This document shows, one piece after another, positions 17,582 through 27,718 of a stretch of 63,258 nt of DNA. Positions within the stretch are counted from its first letter, which is position 1. Each line of letters begins with the position of its first letter. The stretch is from an uncultured Eubacteriales bacterium (GTDB lineage: Bacteria; Bacillota; Clostridia; Oscillospirales; CAG-272), in contig CATYXQ010000006.1 in NCBI GenBank assembly GCA_958414825.1, positions 1 to 63,258 on the forward strand, in the 5' to 3' direction. Made by a program: the position numbers and the translations under genes. The notes under the pieces were generated by a model that ran no database searches, was not told the origin of the DNA, and saw only the letters and a program-made list of their open reading frames with translations.

Positions 17582-18592
17582 TTAGAAAATTTTAAACAAT
17601 ACCTGTTCAAGACAGGTTTTCGCGCTTTCATGCCGCCATGCGGGATCGAGCTTATCCCGGAGCAGGTACACCAAAATGCCGCGCATAGCGGTCAGGCGGT
17701 TTTCCGCCTCGTCAAACGCGATTGAATAGTCGGCATCCAGCACCTCGTCCGTAACTTCTTCTCCGCGGCTGGCGGGAAGGCAGTGCAGAAACTTTGCATG
17801 AGGCGCCGCTTTTTTCATCATTGCGTCCGTGACCTGGTATTTCGGCATGAAAACGGCCAGGCGTTCTTCACGAGAGAGTTCCGCGTTATAGAGTCCGTAC
17901 CATACGTCGGTATAGACAAAGTCGGCGCCCTCAAGCGCTTCGTCTTCATTTTCGGTTACGCGGCAGCTGCCGCCGGAAATTTCGCAGTTTTGTTTGCCGA
18001 TTGCCAGCATTTTTTCGCTGAGTTGCTTGCCCCTCGGACCGAACTGCACAAAATCCATGCCGAGTTTGGTGCTCATCATCATCGTGGAGGCGCAGACTTG
18101 TGTTGCGTCGCCGACAAATACGATTTTGCAGTCCTCAATGGATTTGTTTTTTGGCAGATGCTCCATCATGGTGATCGCGTCGCCCAGTTCCTGGGTCGGG
18201 TGGTTGTAGTCGGACATGCCGTTGATGACCGGGATGCTTGAACAGCGGGCAAGGTTTGCCACGGTTTCATGCGCATCTACGCGCGCCATCAGAATGTCTA
18301 CAAGGCGGGAGAGCACGCGGCCGGTGTCCTCCATGGTTTCATGTCCGCCGAGTTGAATTTGACCCGGCGCAAGGTACTGTGCGTGTCCGCCGAGCTGCGC
18401 CATAGCGGTTTCAAAGGAAACGCGGGTGCGTGTTGAACTCTGCTGGAAAATCATGCCGAGATTTTTGTTTTTCAAAAGCTGCGGATAGTAGCCGTTTTTA
18501 ATACATTTTTTGATGGCCATGCTCAAATGAATGATGTCTAGAATTTCTTTTTTAGTGAAGTCCTGTGTGTCGATCAGATGTTGAATGCTCAT
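17582..18592 (-). CDS. ptcA: Putrescine carbamoyltransferase
   Basis: This 336-residue transcarbamylase has the carbamoyl-phosphate site SSTRTRVSFE near 54, HPTQELGD near 145, and the HCLP motif near 270. The SDYNHPTQ context and the agmatine genes downstream point to the putrescine-type rather than ornithine-type enzyme. It converts N-carbamoylputrescine and phosphate to putrescine and carbamoyl phosphate. The start at 18592 follows AAGGAAGG by about 6 nt; upstream in-frame codons reach 18730 but carry no ribosome site. It is the first gene of the operon. Confidence 0.9.
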   Translation of the reverse strand: MSIQHLIDTQDFTKKEILDIIHLSMAIKKCIKNGYYPQLLKNKNLGMIFQQSSTRTRVSFETAMAQLGGHAQYLAPGQIQLGGHETMEDTGRVLSRLVDILMARVDAHETVANLARCSSIPVINGMSDYNHPTQELGDAITMMEHLPKNKSIEDCKIVFVGDATQVCASTMMMSTKLGMDFVQFGPRGKQLSEKMLAIGKQNCEISGGSCRVTENEDEALEGADFVYTDVWYGLYNAELSREERLAVFMPKYQVTDAMMKKAAPHAKFLHCLPASRGEEVTDEVLDADYSIAFDEAENRLTAMRGILVYLLRDKLDPAWRHESAKTCLEQVLFKIF

Positions 18593-18951
18593 ATTTGTTT
18601 CCTTCCTTTTTGCTTGCGGGGGGCTTTCGGCCGCAGCCTTGCTCCCGGCAGATTTATAGTATGTGCATTGAACTGTGTGCGGTCTGTTCGGCCTCATTTT
18701 TGTTTGTGATGACAGGAAAGACCGTCGCATTTAGTATTCTGTAAGAATCAGGAATTTATTCAGAAACGGTTTTAAATTCAGTTGGAATTTTAATTTTGAT
18801 TTTTGAGTTGTCTGCATGAAAATTCTGCTTTAATACTTTGGCTAAACCATAATTTTTTGCGTAAATTGCCCGTATATTTTTAAATGGATTTTGAGATTTT
18901 TGTTTGTTATACTGAGGTTAATGTATTTCTAACTGAGAAAGGGAGGACAAA
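18593..18951. other. Divergent intergenic region, ptcA and sialidase-like gene
   Basis: These 359 bp hold no convincing gene. On the plus strand TGT-TATACT (18908-18913) is a likely extended -10 for the sialidase-like gene, with a weak TGGATT 17 bases upstream. On the minus strand TATAAA (plus 18654-18659) could serve ptcA but lacks a -35. A small palindrome GAATAAATTC near 18752 is only half like an ArgR box. Confidence 0.45.
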
Positions 18952-20742
18952 ATGCTGAGCAAAAGAGTTTTGGCGTTTGTATTGTGCGCGTTTTTTTGTG
19001 TGTCCGGAATGTTTTATGCCTGCGAAGAGAATCGGGAAGACGACGTGTTTGCAATAGAGGATTTGCATATTCATCGCTTTGAAGAATTAAATCAGGCAAA
19101 TGAAAAGAAAGACAGTCATGCGGACAGCGCGGATAAAAGCTATCTTGTTTTGGATTATTCTCAAAGCGCGTCAATTCCCGGTACGGCGCTCGGCACGAGC
19201 AATGCGTGGTATCCGAGATTGCGCAAGTCGGGCGATACCTACTTTTTGTTTTACAATACCGGTAAAAACGGTCCGGCGATAGCTTATGTTACCAGTACCG
19301 ATTTGAAAACATGGTCAAAGCCGACCACGCTTTTTGCCGCCGCGGGGATCACCTATGCCAGCCCGGACGTACTGGTTTCCAAGAGCGGCGACGTTCTTGT
19401 TTTTACTTCATGGAGAACAAGCGATTATGTGAATACGACGGCCGGCGGCGGAATATCGATGCGCCGTTCCAAGAATAATGGCGTGACATGGGAGCCGGAA
19501 GAGAAGATTTATCTCGGCACTAACTGGGAGCCGTATCCTTATCAGGATCCGGACACGGGAGAAATACAGGTTTACTTTACCAATACAACCGTTCATCAGT
19601 TTTCCACCGGTAGAAATACCTCTACCGGTACGGCGATCATCCGCTCTTTTGACGATGGATATACCTGGAACTGTTCTGCGACGGAGCCGATGCAGAATGA
19701 AATTGTAGCGCAGCAGGCGACCGAGGTTATCGAGGGCATTCAGTATTATACGGATCAGATGCCGGTGGCTGTAAAGTTGCACAACGGAACCATTGCGCTG
19801 GCGCTGGAGAGCCGTCTGAACCGCAACGGGAATTATAAAATTACGATGGCATATTCGGACGACAACTGGGCAACGACGCTTGCTCCGGATGAGGAGGGGC
19901 CTGCGGACAAGGCGACCAATATCTATAACGGTACAGGCCCGTATATTCGGCAGTTTGATTCCGGAGAGGTGGTTCTCAGCTTTACGCAGAAAAACGACAA
20001 TGCACGGATCGGATTTTTCCTAAGCGATGCGGATGCGCGCAACTTCCGTCGCGTGTATTCCGCAGATGTTCGGGGTACGTGGTGCGGGCTGGAAATGATC
20101 GGCACACATACGCTGGCCGCAGTTGTGGGCAGTCCTGACGAGGGGGAAACACGGCAGCTGAATCTGATGGTGCTGCACTTGAATCACAGCGTCGGCGCGC
20201 CCTATACGCACATTCGTGTGAACGGAAACAACACCGACTGGGTCGGGGATGAGGCTGTTTTCATAGGTTCCAAAACGAACGCTTCGGCAAGTATCCGGGT
20301 TGCGCATGACGACGAAAACGTGTATTTTCTGGCGGAGCGCATAGATTCCTGCATTACAAAAGAAGACGCCATTACGCTGCGCATCGCGACCGGCTCTGTG
20401 GAGGAGAATACCTATCTTGAGGTTGAAATGAATCTTGAGGGCGTGTCCTCGCTTGCATATGGCCGCGGTTCGCGGATTATGGAGACGCTTTCCGCTGATG
20501 CGGTTCGCTGTGCAGTTTCGGTCAAGGGCACAGTGGACGAGAATGCGGATGATACCGGCATTTTGTATGAACTTGCCGTGCCGAAAGCGCTGCTCGGAGA
20601 GAATTTCGGGTCTGAGGGGCGGTTTTATCCGGTTCTTGCAAATCATGATGACGGCGGCCGCACTGAAAATGATACGCTGAGTGCTTCGATTCGCAGCGAC
20701 GTATCTACTTGGCCGGTATTCGATTTGACCGAAGCAAAGTAA
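18952..20742 (+). CDS. Exported sialidase-fold (BNR/Asp-box) protein with C-terminal carbohydrate-binding-like domain
   Basis: This 596-residue protein starts with a hydrophobic signal sequence (residues 4-22). Cys24 after FYA is a weak lipobox, so it is either a lipoprotein or secreted. Residues 45-400 form a predicted six-bladed propeller with two Asp boxes, SKNNGVTW and SFDDGYTW. Residues about 425-590 (NTDWVGDEAVFIGS..., YLEVEMNL) resemble CBM9/DOMON-like sugar-binding domains. It probably acts on or binds glycans at the cell surface; the canonical sialidase FRIP arginine motif is not obvious, so sialidase activity is unproven. It has its own promoter and a terminator at 20764. Confidence 0.7.
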   Translation: MLSKRVLAFVLCAFFCVSGMFYACEENREDDVFAIEDLHIHRFEELNQANEKKDSHADSADKSYLVLDYSQSASIPGTALGTSNAWYPRLRKSGDTYFLFYNTGKNGPAIAYVTSTDLKTWSKPTTLFAAAGITYASPDVLVSKSGDVLVFTSWRTSDYVNTTAGGGISMRRSKNNGVTWEPEEKIYLGTNWEPYPYQDPDTGEIQVYFTNTTVHQFSTGRNTSTGTAIIRSFDDGYTWNCSATEPMQNEIVAQQATEVIEGIQYYTDQMPVAVKLHNGTIALALESRLNRNGNYKITMAYSDDNWATTLAPDEEGPADKATNIYNGTGPYIRQFDSGEVVLSFTQKNDNARIGFFLSDADARNFRRVYSADVRGTWCGLEMIGTHTLAAVVGSPDEGETRQLNLMVLHLNHSVGAPYTHIRVNGNNTDWVGDEAVFIGSKTNASASIRVAHDDENVYFLAERIDSCITKEDAITLRIATGSVEENTYLEVEMNLEGVSSLAYGRGSRIMETLSADAVRCAVSVKGTVDENADDTGILYELAVPKALLGENFGSEGRFYPVLANHDDGGRTENDTLSASIRSDVSTWPVFDLTEAK

Positions 20743-20763
20743 ACAGCGAAAAACAGTCAAAAA

Positions 20764-20798
20764 AATGCCGCCGGAATTGTTAAAATTCCGGCGGCATT
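20764..20798. terminator. Bidirectional terminator
   Basis: AATGCCGCCGGAATT pairs perfectly with AATTCCGGCGGCATT (15 bp, 5-nt loop). It lies between the convergent sialidase-like gene and gatB, with A/T runs on the flanks. Confidence 0.8.
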
Positions 20799-20844
20799 CT
20801 GCGGTTTTCGGACAATTTTGTTTTTTTCGGCGGTTCAAAGGGGA

Positions 20845-22257
20845 TTATTTCAAAAGTTCGTCAAGCAGCTTGCCGCAGAGCGCGGGATTGGCTCTGCCGC
20901 CGCTTTTGGCCATGACTGCGCCGACAATAGATTTTGCCGCGGCGGTTTTGCCCGCGCGGAAGTCTGCAACGGCTTTTGGATTGGCGTCCATTGCCTCTTT
21001 TAAAAGGATGGTCAGCGTTTCGGCGTCGGAAATCTGCGCAAGTCCGCGTGTCTTTACGATTTCTTCGGGATCGCCGTCCTTTGCGGAACATTCGGCAATC
21101 AGCTTTTTGGCCGTGCCGGAGTTGATTATGCCGTCGCCCGCCATATCGGCAATTTTTGCCAGCGCTTCCGGCGCAAGCATGACTTCGCCGTCCTCGCTGT
21201 AGCGAAGCACTTCCGAGATCATCATGTTCGCGATGGTTTTCGGATAACGGGAGGCGTTTGCCGCGCGCTCAAAATAGGCTGCCGTATCCGGCGATGCGCA
21301 AATTTGTTCGGCATCGTAAGCGGTCAGCGCGTATTCAGACATGTATTTTGCCTTGCGCGCATCGGGCAGCGTCGGAATCTCGTCCGCAAGCGCCTGGATA
21401 CGCGCTTTACTTGTAACAATTGGCGCAAGATCGGGATCGGGAAAGTAGCGGTAGTCGTCCGCGTCCTCTTTTGAGCGCATGGAGAACGTCTTGCCGGAGG
21501 AGGCGTCGAAGCGGCGGGTCTCCTGAACGATCCTGTTCCCGGCTTCCAGTTCCTCGACCTGGCGGCAAAACTCGTATTCAATTGCCTTGGCGATAAAGGC
21601 AAAGGAGTTGATGTTTTTCATCTCGGTACGTGTGCCGAGCGTTTCTTCTCCGCGTTTGCGAACCGACAGGTTTACATCGCAGCGGAGCGAACCTTCGTTC
21701 ATTTTGCAGTCGGATACGCCCGCATACAGCATCAGCGCGCGGAGTTTTTTGACATAGGCGACCGCTTCTTCCGCACTGCGGATGTCCGGTTCGGATACGA
21801 TTTCGATCAGCGGCACGCCGCAGCGGTTCGCGTCAAAAAGCGTTCCCTTGTCGGTATGCACAAGCTTGCCTGCATCCTCTTCAATGTGGATGCGCGTAAT
21901 GCGGATTTTTTTCGGGCCTGCATGGGTTTCAATCTCCAAAAATCCGTCGCTGCAAAGGGGCAGATCGTATTGGGAGATCTGATAGGCTTTCGGCAGATCA
22001 GGGTAGAAGTAATTTTTTCTGTCCTGCTTTGAATAAGCGGCGATGGTGCAGTTTGCCGCAAGACCTGCCTTGATGGCGTAGCGGACGACCTCTTCGTTCA
22101 GCTTCGGGAGCGTACCTGGATAGCCGAGGCAGATCGGGCAGACATGCGTGTTTGGTTCGGCGCCGAACGCGGTCGGGCAGGCGCAGAAGATTTTGGTTTT
22201 GGTTTTCAGTTCGACGTGGACTTCCAGACCGATGACCATTTCATAAGCTGTGTTCAT
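20845..22257 (-). CDS. gatB: Asp-tRNA(Asn)/Glu-tRNA(Gln) amidotransferase subunit B
   Basis: This 470-residue subunit recognises misacylated tRNA and activates the acyl group. It shows the GatB opening YEMVIGLEVHVEL, HVCPICLGYPGTLPKLN, the YFYPDLPKAYQISQYD block, and a C-terminal YqeY-like tail domain. It overlaps the gatA stop by one base, so translation is coupled. It is the last gene of the T-box-controlled operon. Confidence 0.96.
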   Translation of the reverse strand: MNTAYEMVIGLEVHVELKTKTKIFCACPTAFGAEPNTHVCPICLGYPGTLPKLNEEVVRYAIKAGLAANCTIAAYSKQDRKNYFYPDLPKAYQISQYDLPLCSDGFLEIETHAGPKKIRITRIHIEEDAGKLVHTDKGTLFDANRCGVPLIEIVSEPDIRSAEEAVAYVKKLRALMLYAGVSDCKMNEGSLRCDVNLSVRKRGEETLGTRTEMKNINSFAFIAKAIEYEFCRQVEELEAGNRIVQETRRFDASSGKTFSMRSKEDADDYRYFPDPDLAPIVTSKARIQALADEIPTLPDARKAKYMSEYALTAYDAEQICASPDTAAYFERAANASRYPKTIANMMISEVLRYSEDGEVMLAPEALAKIADMAGDGIINSGTAKKLIAECSAKDGDPEEIVKTRGLAQISDAETLTILLKEAMDANPKAVADFRAGKTAAAKSIVGAVMAKSGGRANPALCGKLLDELLK

Positions 22258-23720
22258 TACCGTGCCTCCTCCGCTAAAATTTTGTCCGCCGTGCCGACAG
22301 CATCTTCAAGCGCGGCCGCAGCGCGGTAAATGGTGGTCTCGCCGAAGCGGCGGCCGATGAACTGCGCGCCAATCGGCAGATTGCCCGCTCCGCGTCCGCA
22401 GGGCAGGGAGACGGCGGGTAGTCCCGCGATATTGACCGGCACCGTGTAAATATCGCCGCGATACATTTCAAGGGGATCGGCCGACTTTTCGCCGATTTTG
22501 TAAGCCGTGCTCGGCGCTACGGGTCCGAGGATGCAGTCGCAGTCTGCGAGCGCTTCCTCAAATTGCCGGATAATGAGACCGCGCACCTGCTGCGCTTTTT
22601 TGTAGTAGGCGTCGTAATAACCCGCGCTCAGCACGAAAGTACCGAGCATAATGCGGCGTTTGACCTCTTTGCCGAATCCCTCGCTGCGGCTCTTTACATA
22701 GAGATCGGAGAGATCCTCATAGCTTGAGGCGCGGTGGCCGTAGCGCACGCCGTCAAAGCGCGCAAGGTTGGAGGAGGCTTCCGCGCCCGAGATCACATAA
22801 TAGGCGGGCAGAGCAAAATCAAGTGCGGGCATGGATACCTCTTTAAACTCTGCGCCGGCCTCCTTTAAAAGATCGACGGCATGAAGCAGCGCTTTCTGCA
22901 CTTCGCTGTCTCCGGCGGAGAAAAACTGACGGGGCAGGGCGATTTTCAGACCTTTTGCGCCCTTTGCGACGTCCTTTGCGCAGCTTTCATAGACGCGCAT
23001 GACCGAGGTTGAATCCATTTCGTCGTAACCGCAGATTGCGTCCATTACAAGCGCATTGTCACGCACGGTTTTGGTCAGCGGACCGATTTGGTCGAGCGAT
23101 GAGGCAAACGCAATCAGGCCGTAGCGGGATACGCTGCCGTAGGTTGGCTTTGCGCCCACGACGCCGCAAAATGCGGCGGGCTGACGGACGGAGCCGCCGG
23201 TGTCGCTTCCGATGGCAAAGGCCGCTTCATCTGCGGCGACCGCCGCCGCGCTTCCGCCCGAGGAACCGCCGGGAACCCGGCTTGTGTCGCGCGGATTGCG
23301 GGTGATTTTCATAGCTGAGTTTTCCGTGCTGGATCCCATGGCGAATTCATCCATGTTCACTTTTCCGAGCAGTACGGCGTCTTCAAGCTTTTTGACCACA
23401 GTCGCGTCGTAGGGCGGCATAAAGTTTTCGAGCATTTTGGAGGCGCAGGTCGTTTTCACGCCCCGCGTACAGATGTTGTCTTTAATCGCCGCCGGAACGC
23501 CGGCAAGCGGGGAGAGCGTTTCGCCGCCCGCGCGTCTGCGGTCGATTTCCCTGGCTTTTTCCATGGCGCTCTCGGCAGTCAGCGTGATGTAAGCGCCGAT
23601 TTTGTTTTCGTTTTGTTCGATATTTTTAAGATACGCTCCGGTCAGTTCCGAGGCGCTGATTTCACGGCTTTGCAGCAGTTCGGTCTGACGGCAAAGCGTG
23701 AGTTTTGTTAAATTTTCCAT
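22257..23720 (-). CDS. gatA: Asp-tRNA(Asn)/Glu-tRNA(Gln) amidotransferase subunit A
   Basis: This 487-residue amidase-signature enzyme releases ammonia from glutamine for the GatB site. The Ser-cisSer-Lys machinery is visible: Lys in AAIKDNICT, GGSSGGSAAAVAADE and GSDTGGSVRQPA. The start at 23720 follows AAGGAGG by about 8 nt. The gene lies 13 nt after the AspRS-GatC stop; together the two genes and gatB supply all three GatCAB subunits. Confidence 0.96.
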   Translation of the reverse strand: MENLTKLTLCRQTELLQSREISASELTGAYLKNIEQNENKIGAYITLTAESAMEKAREIDRRRAGGETLSPLAGVPAAIKDNICTRGVKTTCASKMLENFMPPYDATVVKKLEDAVLLGKVNMDEFAMGSSTENSAMKITRNPRDTSRVPGGSSGGSAAAVAADEAAFAIGSDTGGSVRQPAAFCGVVGAKPTYGSVSRYGLIAFASSLDQIGPLTKTVRDNALVMDAICGYDEMDSTSVMRVYESCAKDVAKGAKGLKIALPRQFFSAGDSEVQKALLHAVDLLKEAGAEFKEVSMPALDFALPAYYVISGAEASSNLARFDGVRYGHRASSYEDLSDLYVKSRSEGFGKEVKRRIMLGTFVLSAGYYDAYYKKAQQVRGLIIRQFEEALADCDCILGPVAPSTAYKIGEKSADPLEMYRGDIYTVPVNIAGLPAVSLPCGRGAGNLPIGAQFIGRRFGETTIYRAAAALEDAVGTADKILAEEAR

Positions 23721-23733
23721 TGTGCCGTCCTCC

Positions 23734-25812
<2,079 letters not shown>

Positions 25813-25892
25813 TTTTAAATAGAACACCTCGCCAAAAAAATTTCAGGTTCAGCGGTCGTGATGGCCGCGTGAAAAAAAAGATACTCGGAAAA

Positions 25893-26222
25893 ATAAAAAA
25901 AGTCCTTCATCCCTATGGGACGAAAGACACTTCCGCGGTACCACCCAACTAAACCGTTACGGTTCACTCTATCTGTACGGAGATACGCCAGTGCGGACTT
26001 CCATACATTGCGGCTTTAACGCGCCGCGCGCGTCTGCGTCTACTGGATTGCAGTAAAAAACATCTGAAAAGACGTTTTGCCGACAGCTTTCGGCCTGCAA
26101 ATCGTTTGGGCAGCGGCTCCAAGATGTTCTTCTTCGCAGAATCTGTACCGCGCTTTCACCGTCCGCAGTTCGCTTTGTCTACCATCTGCAAATACTCTTC
26201 TCTTCACAGCCTTTGATGATTT
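25893..26222 (-). promoter_or_regulatory. T-box riboswitch, Asn specifier (AAC)
   Basis: On the minus strand the leader holds the T-box sequence GGGTGGTACCGCGGAA (plus 25931-25946). A 12-bp terminator follows (plus 25902-25913 with 25917-25928), then a T run just before it ends. Stem I starts with GAAGAGAAGAGTA. The specifier region reads GAAGAACATCTTGGAG, and the position that normally holds the codon is AAC (plus 26126-26128), Asn. GAA triplets sit directly upstream. The acceptor-pairing bases are UGGU, so tRNA(Asn) with G73 would need a G-U pair. Uncharged tRNA(Asn) should raise expression of AspRS-GatC, GatA and GatB. Confidence 0.88.
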
Positions 26223-26228
26223 GTTGTT

Positions 26229-26257
26229 AGTATACCCTTTTTTTTGAAATTTGTCAA
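26229..26257 (-). promoter_or_regulatory. Promoter of the AspRS-GatCAB operon
   Basis: On the minus strand TTGACA (plus 26252-26257) and TATACT (plus 26229-26234) are separated by 17 bases. The start near 26222 fits the T-box leader. Confidence 0.85.
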
Positions 26258-26389
26258 CTGAAATACAAAATTTTTCCCCGTTTTATCAAAACTGCTGAAA
26301 AATCGGCATTGCGCACGTCCGTTTTATGGCGTAACTTTATAAAAATGCTGCCAAAAACAAATTATATTCAAAAAATGATGAAAATGGGG

Positions 26390-26418
26390 TTGACTTTTTC
26401 ACGAGCGGGATTTATAAT
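26390..26418 (+). promoter_or_regulatory. Promoter of metNIQ
   Basis: TTGACT at 26390-26395 and TATAAT at 26413-26418 with a 17-base spacer. The predicted start near 26425 gives an unusually long leader of about 295 nt before metN. Confidence 0.85.
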
Positions 26419-26445
26419 TTTCCTATATGAGAAGCGGGATACAGT

Positions 26446-26488
26446 CTGCTGTCATAACGCTCTATAGCAGGGGCGTTTCTCTTTTTTT
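26446..26488 (+). promoter_or_regulatory. Proximal terminator/antiterminator pair in the metNIQ leader
   Basis: AACGCTC (26456-26462) pairs with GGGCGTT (26471-26477), followed by a T7 run at 26482-26488, so it looks like an intrinsic terminator about 60 nt into the transcript. CTGCTGT (26446-26452) can instead pair with ATAGCAG (26464-26470), which excludes the first hairpin. No known aptamer is recognised upstream. Confidence 0.5.
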
Positions 26489-26546
26489 GAAAGTTTTCTG
26501 CGGTTTCGGTTTCTGACCGGGCGCGGGATGGATTTGGAGATGCCGT

Positions 26547-26618
26547 ATGAACGCATGTTTCACGATGACGGTGCGCATGTGCATGGAGATGTTCATGTAC
26601 ACGTTTTGTCATGCCTGA
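26547..26618 (+). CDS. Met-rich 23-residue leader peptide upstream of metNIQ
   Basis: ATG 26547 opens a 23-codon frame that ends at TGA 26616-26618. Met occupies positions 1, 7, 11, 13, 15 and 17, and Cys 4, 12 and 21; residues 11-17 read MCMEMFM. GGAG at 26536-26539 lies 7 nt before the ATG, an ideal ribosome site. The stop is 35 nt before a strong terminator hairpin at 26654. This is the layout of a ribosome-mediated attenuator in which stalling at Met codons would favour transcription of the methionine transporter genes. Expression of the peptide is inferred, not shown; Met codons alone could arise from the ATG-rich local sequence. Confidence 0.6.
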   Translation: MNACFTMTVRMCMEMFMYTFCHA

Positions 26619-26653
26619 AACACTCGCGGATTCGCTTCAATCTGTAGTTTTAC

Positions 26654-26688
26654 AGCGGAGAGCCGAGAGGTTTTCCGCTTATTTTTTT
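26654..26688 (+). terminator. Distal attenuator terminator in the metNIQ leader
   Basis: AGCGGAGAGCC (26654-26664) pairs over 11 bp (two G-U) with GGTTTTCCGCT (26669-26679) around a GAGA tetraloop, followed by TATTTTTTT. It lies only 31 nt before the metN ATG. The 5' arm base AGCGGA could instead pair with TTCGCT (26631-26636), and CTGTA/TACAG (26642-26655) overlaps its foot, so exclusive antiterminator folds exist. Confidence 0.75.
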
Positions 26689-26719
26689 AAATTTTAAAGA
26701 TATTCCGAAAGGATAAGCT

Positions 26720-27718
26720 ATGATCGAGATCCGAAATCTTACAAAAACGTATATGGGTGCAGCCGGGGCGTTTACGGCGATCCGCGGGATTGATCTTACG
26801 ATCGGCGACGGAGATATTTTCGGCATTATTGGCCTTTCGGGCGCAGGCAAATCTACGCTGGTGCGATGTATCAATTTGCTTGAGACTCCGACTGAGGGCC
26901 AGGTTATTTTCGACGGACGGTCGATGACGGCGCTCTCTCGGAAAGAACTGCTCGCCGCCCGCCAGAAAATGAGCATGATTTTTCAGAGCTTTAACCTGCT
27001 TTCCCAGCGCACGGCGCTCGGCAATGTGCTGTATCCGCTGGAGATTGCGGGCATGGACAAAAAGCGCGCGTACACTCGCGCGCGTGAACTGTTGAATTTA
27101 GTAGGGCTTGCGGATAAGGAAACTTCCTATCCGTCGCAGCTTTCGGGCGGACAAAAGCAGCGCGTCGCGATTGCGCGCGCGCTTGCGACTGAGCCGCGCG
27201 TCCTGCTTTGCGACGAAGCGACGAGCGCGCTTGATCCGACCACGACCGTGCAGATTCTGGAGCTTTTAAAGGAGATCAACCAACGGCTCGGCGTGACGAT
27301 TATCGTCATCACGCACGAGATGCGGGTAATTGAAAAGATCTGCAACCGCGTCGCCGTGATCGACGCGGCGGAAATTGCGGAGGAGGGGCTGGTTTCGGAA
27401 GTGTTTTTACATCCGAAATCTAAGATTGCCAGACGGCTGATTATGCCGGCCGGAGAGGGAATCGAGAGCGTTCTCGGACGCCGCTGCATCCGGATTACGT
27501 TCAACGGCAGCGATACGGAGGAACCGGTTATTTCCAATATGACGATGGAATGCCGGACGGCCGTGAACATCGTTTTTGCCAATACGAAATCGCTTGACGG
27601 CCGTGCGTACGGTCAAATGGTGCTTCAATTGCCGGAGGACGAGGGCGCGCAGGCGCGCGTTCTGAATTATCTCGGCGCGCATAATATTGCATTTGAGGAG
27701 GAGGTGGATGCCCTGTGA
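26720..27718 (+). CDS. metN: Methionine ABC transporter ATP-binding protein
   Basis: This 332-residue ATPase has Walker A GLSGAGKST, a Q-loop, the signature LSGGQKQR, Walker B VLLCDEATSALDP, and a C-terminal NIL domain (about 255-332), the methionine-sensing domain typical of MetN. It powers uptake of methionine through MetI from lipoprotein MetQ. AAAGGA lies 6 nt before the ATG. metI overlaps its stop by 4 nt. Confidence 0.93.
   Translation: MIEIRNLTKTYMGAAGAFTAIRGIDLTIGDGDIFGIIGLSGAGKSTLVRCINLLETPTEGQVIFDGRSMTALSRKELLAARQKMSMIFQSFNLLSQRTALGNVLYPLEIAGMDKKRAYTRARELLNLVGLADKETSYPSQLSGGQKQRVAIARALATEPRVLLCDEATSALDPTTTVQILELLKEINQRLGVTIIVITHEMRVIEKICNRVAVIDAAEIAEEGLVSEVFLHPKSKIARRLIMPAGEGIESVLGRRCIRITFNGSDTEEPVISNMTMECRTAVNIVFANTKSLDGRAYGQMVLQLPEDEGAQARVLNYLGAHNIAFEEEVDAL

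Noticed and set aside
18745..18760. ArgR-like box before ptcA
   Set aside because: Only a short palindrome GAATAAATTC; the spacing and flanks do not fit the consensus.
26412..26612. His-rich 66-codon open frame antisense to the metNIQ leader
   Set aside because: It is the reverse complement of the Met leader ORF (ATG repeats read as CAT, His), has no clear ribosome site, and crosses the metNIQ promoter.
26425..26719. SAM-I riboswitch or Met T-box before metNIQ
   Set aside because: Neither the SAM-I core nor a GGGTGGNACCGCG T-box sequence is present in this leader.
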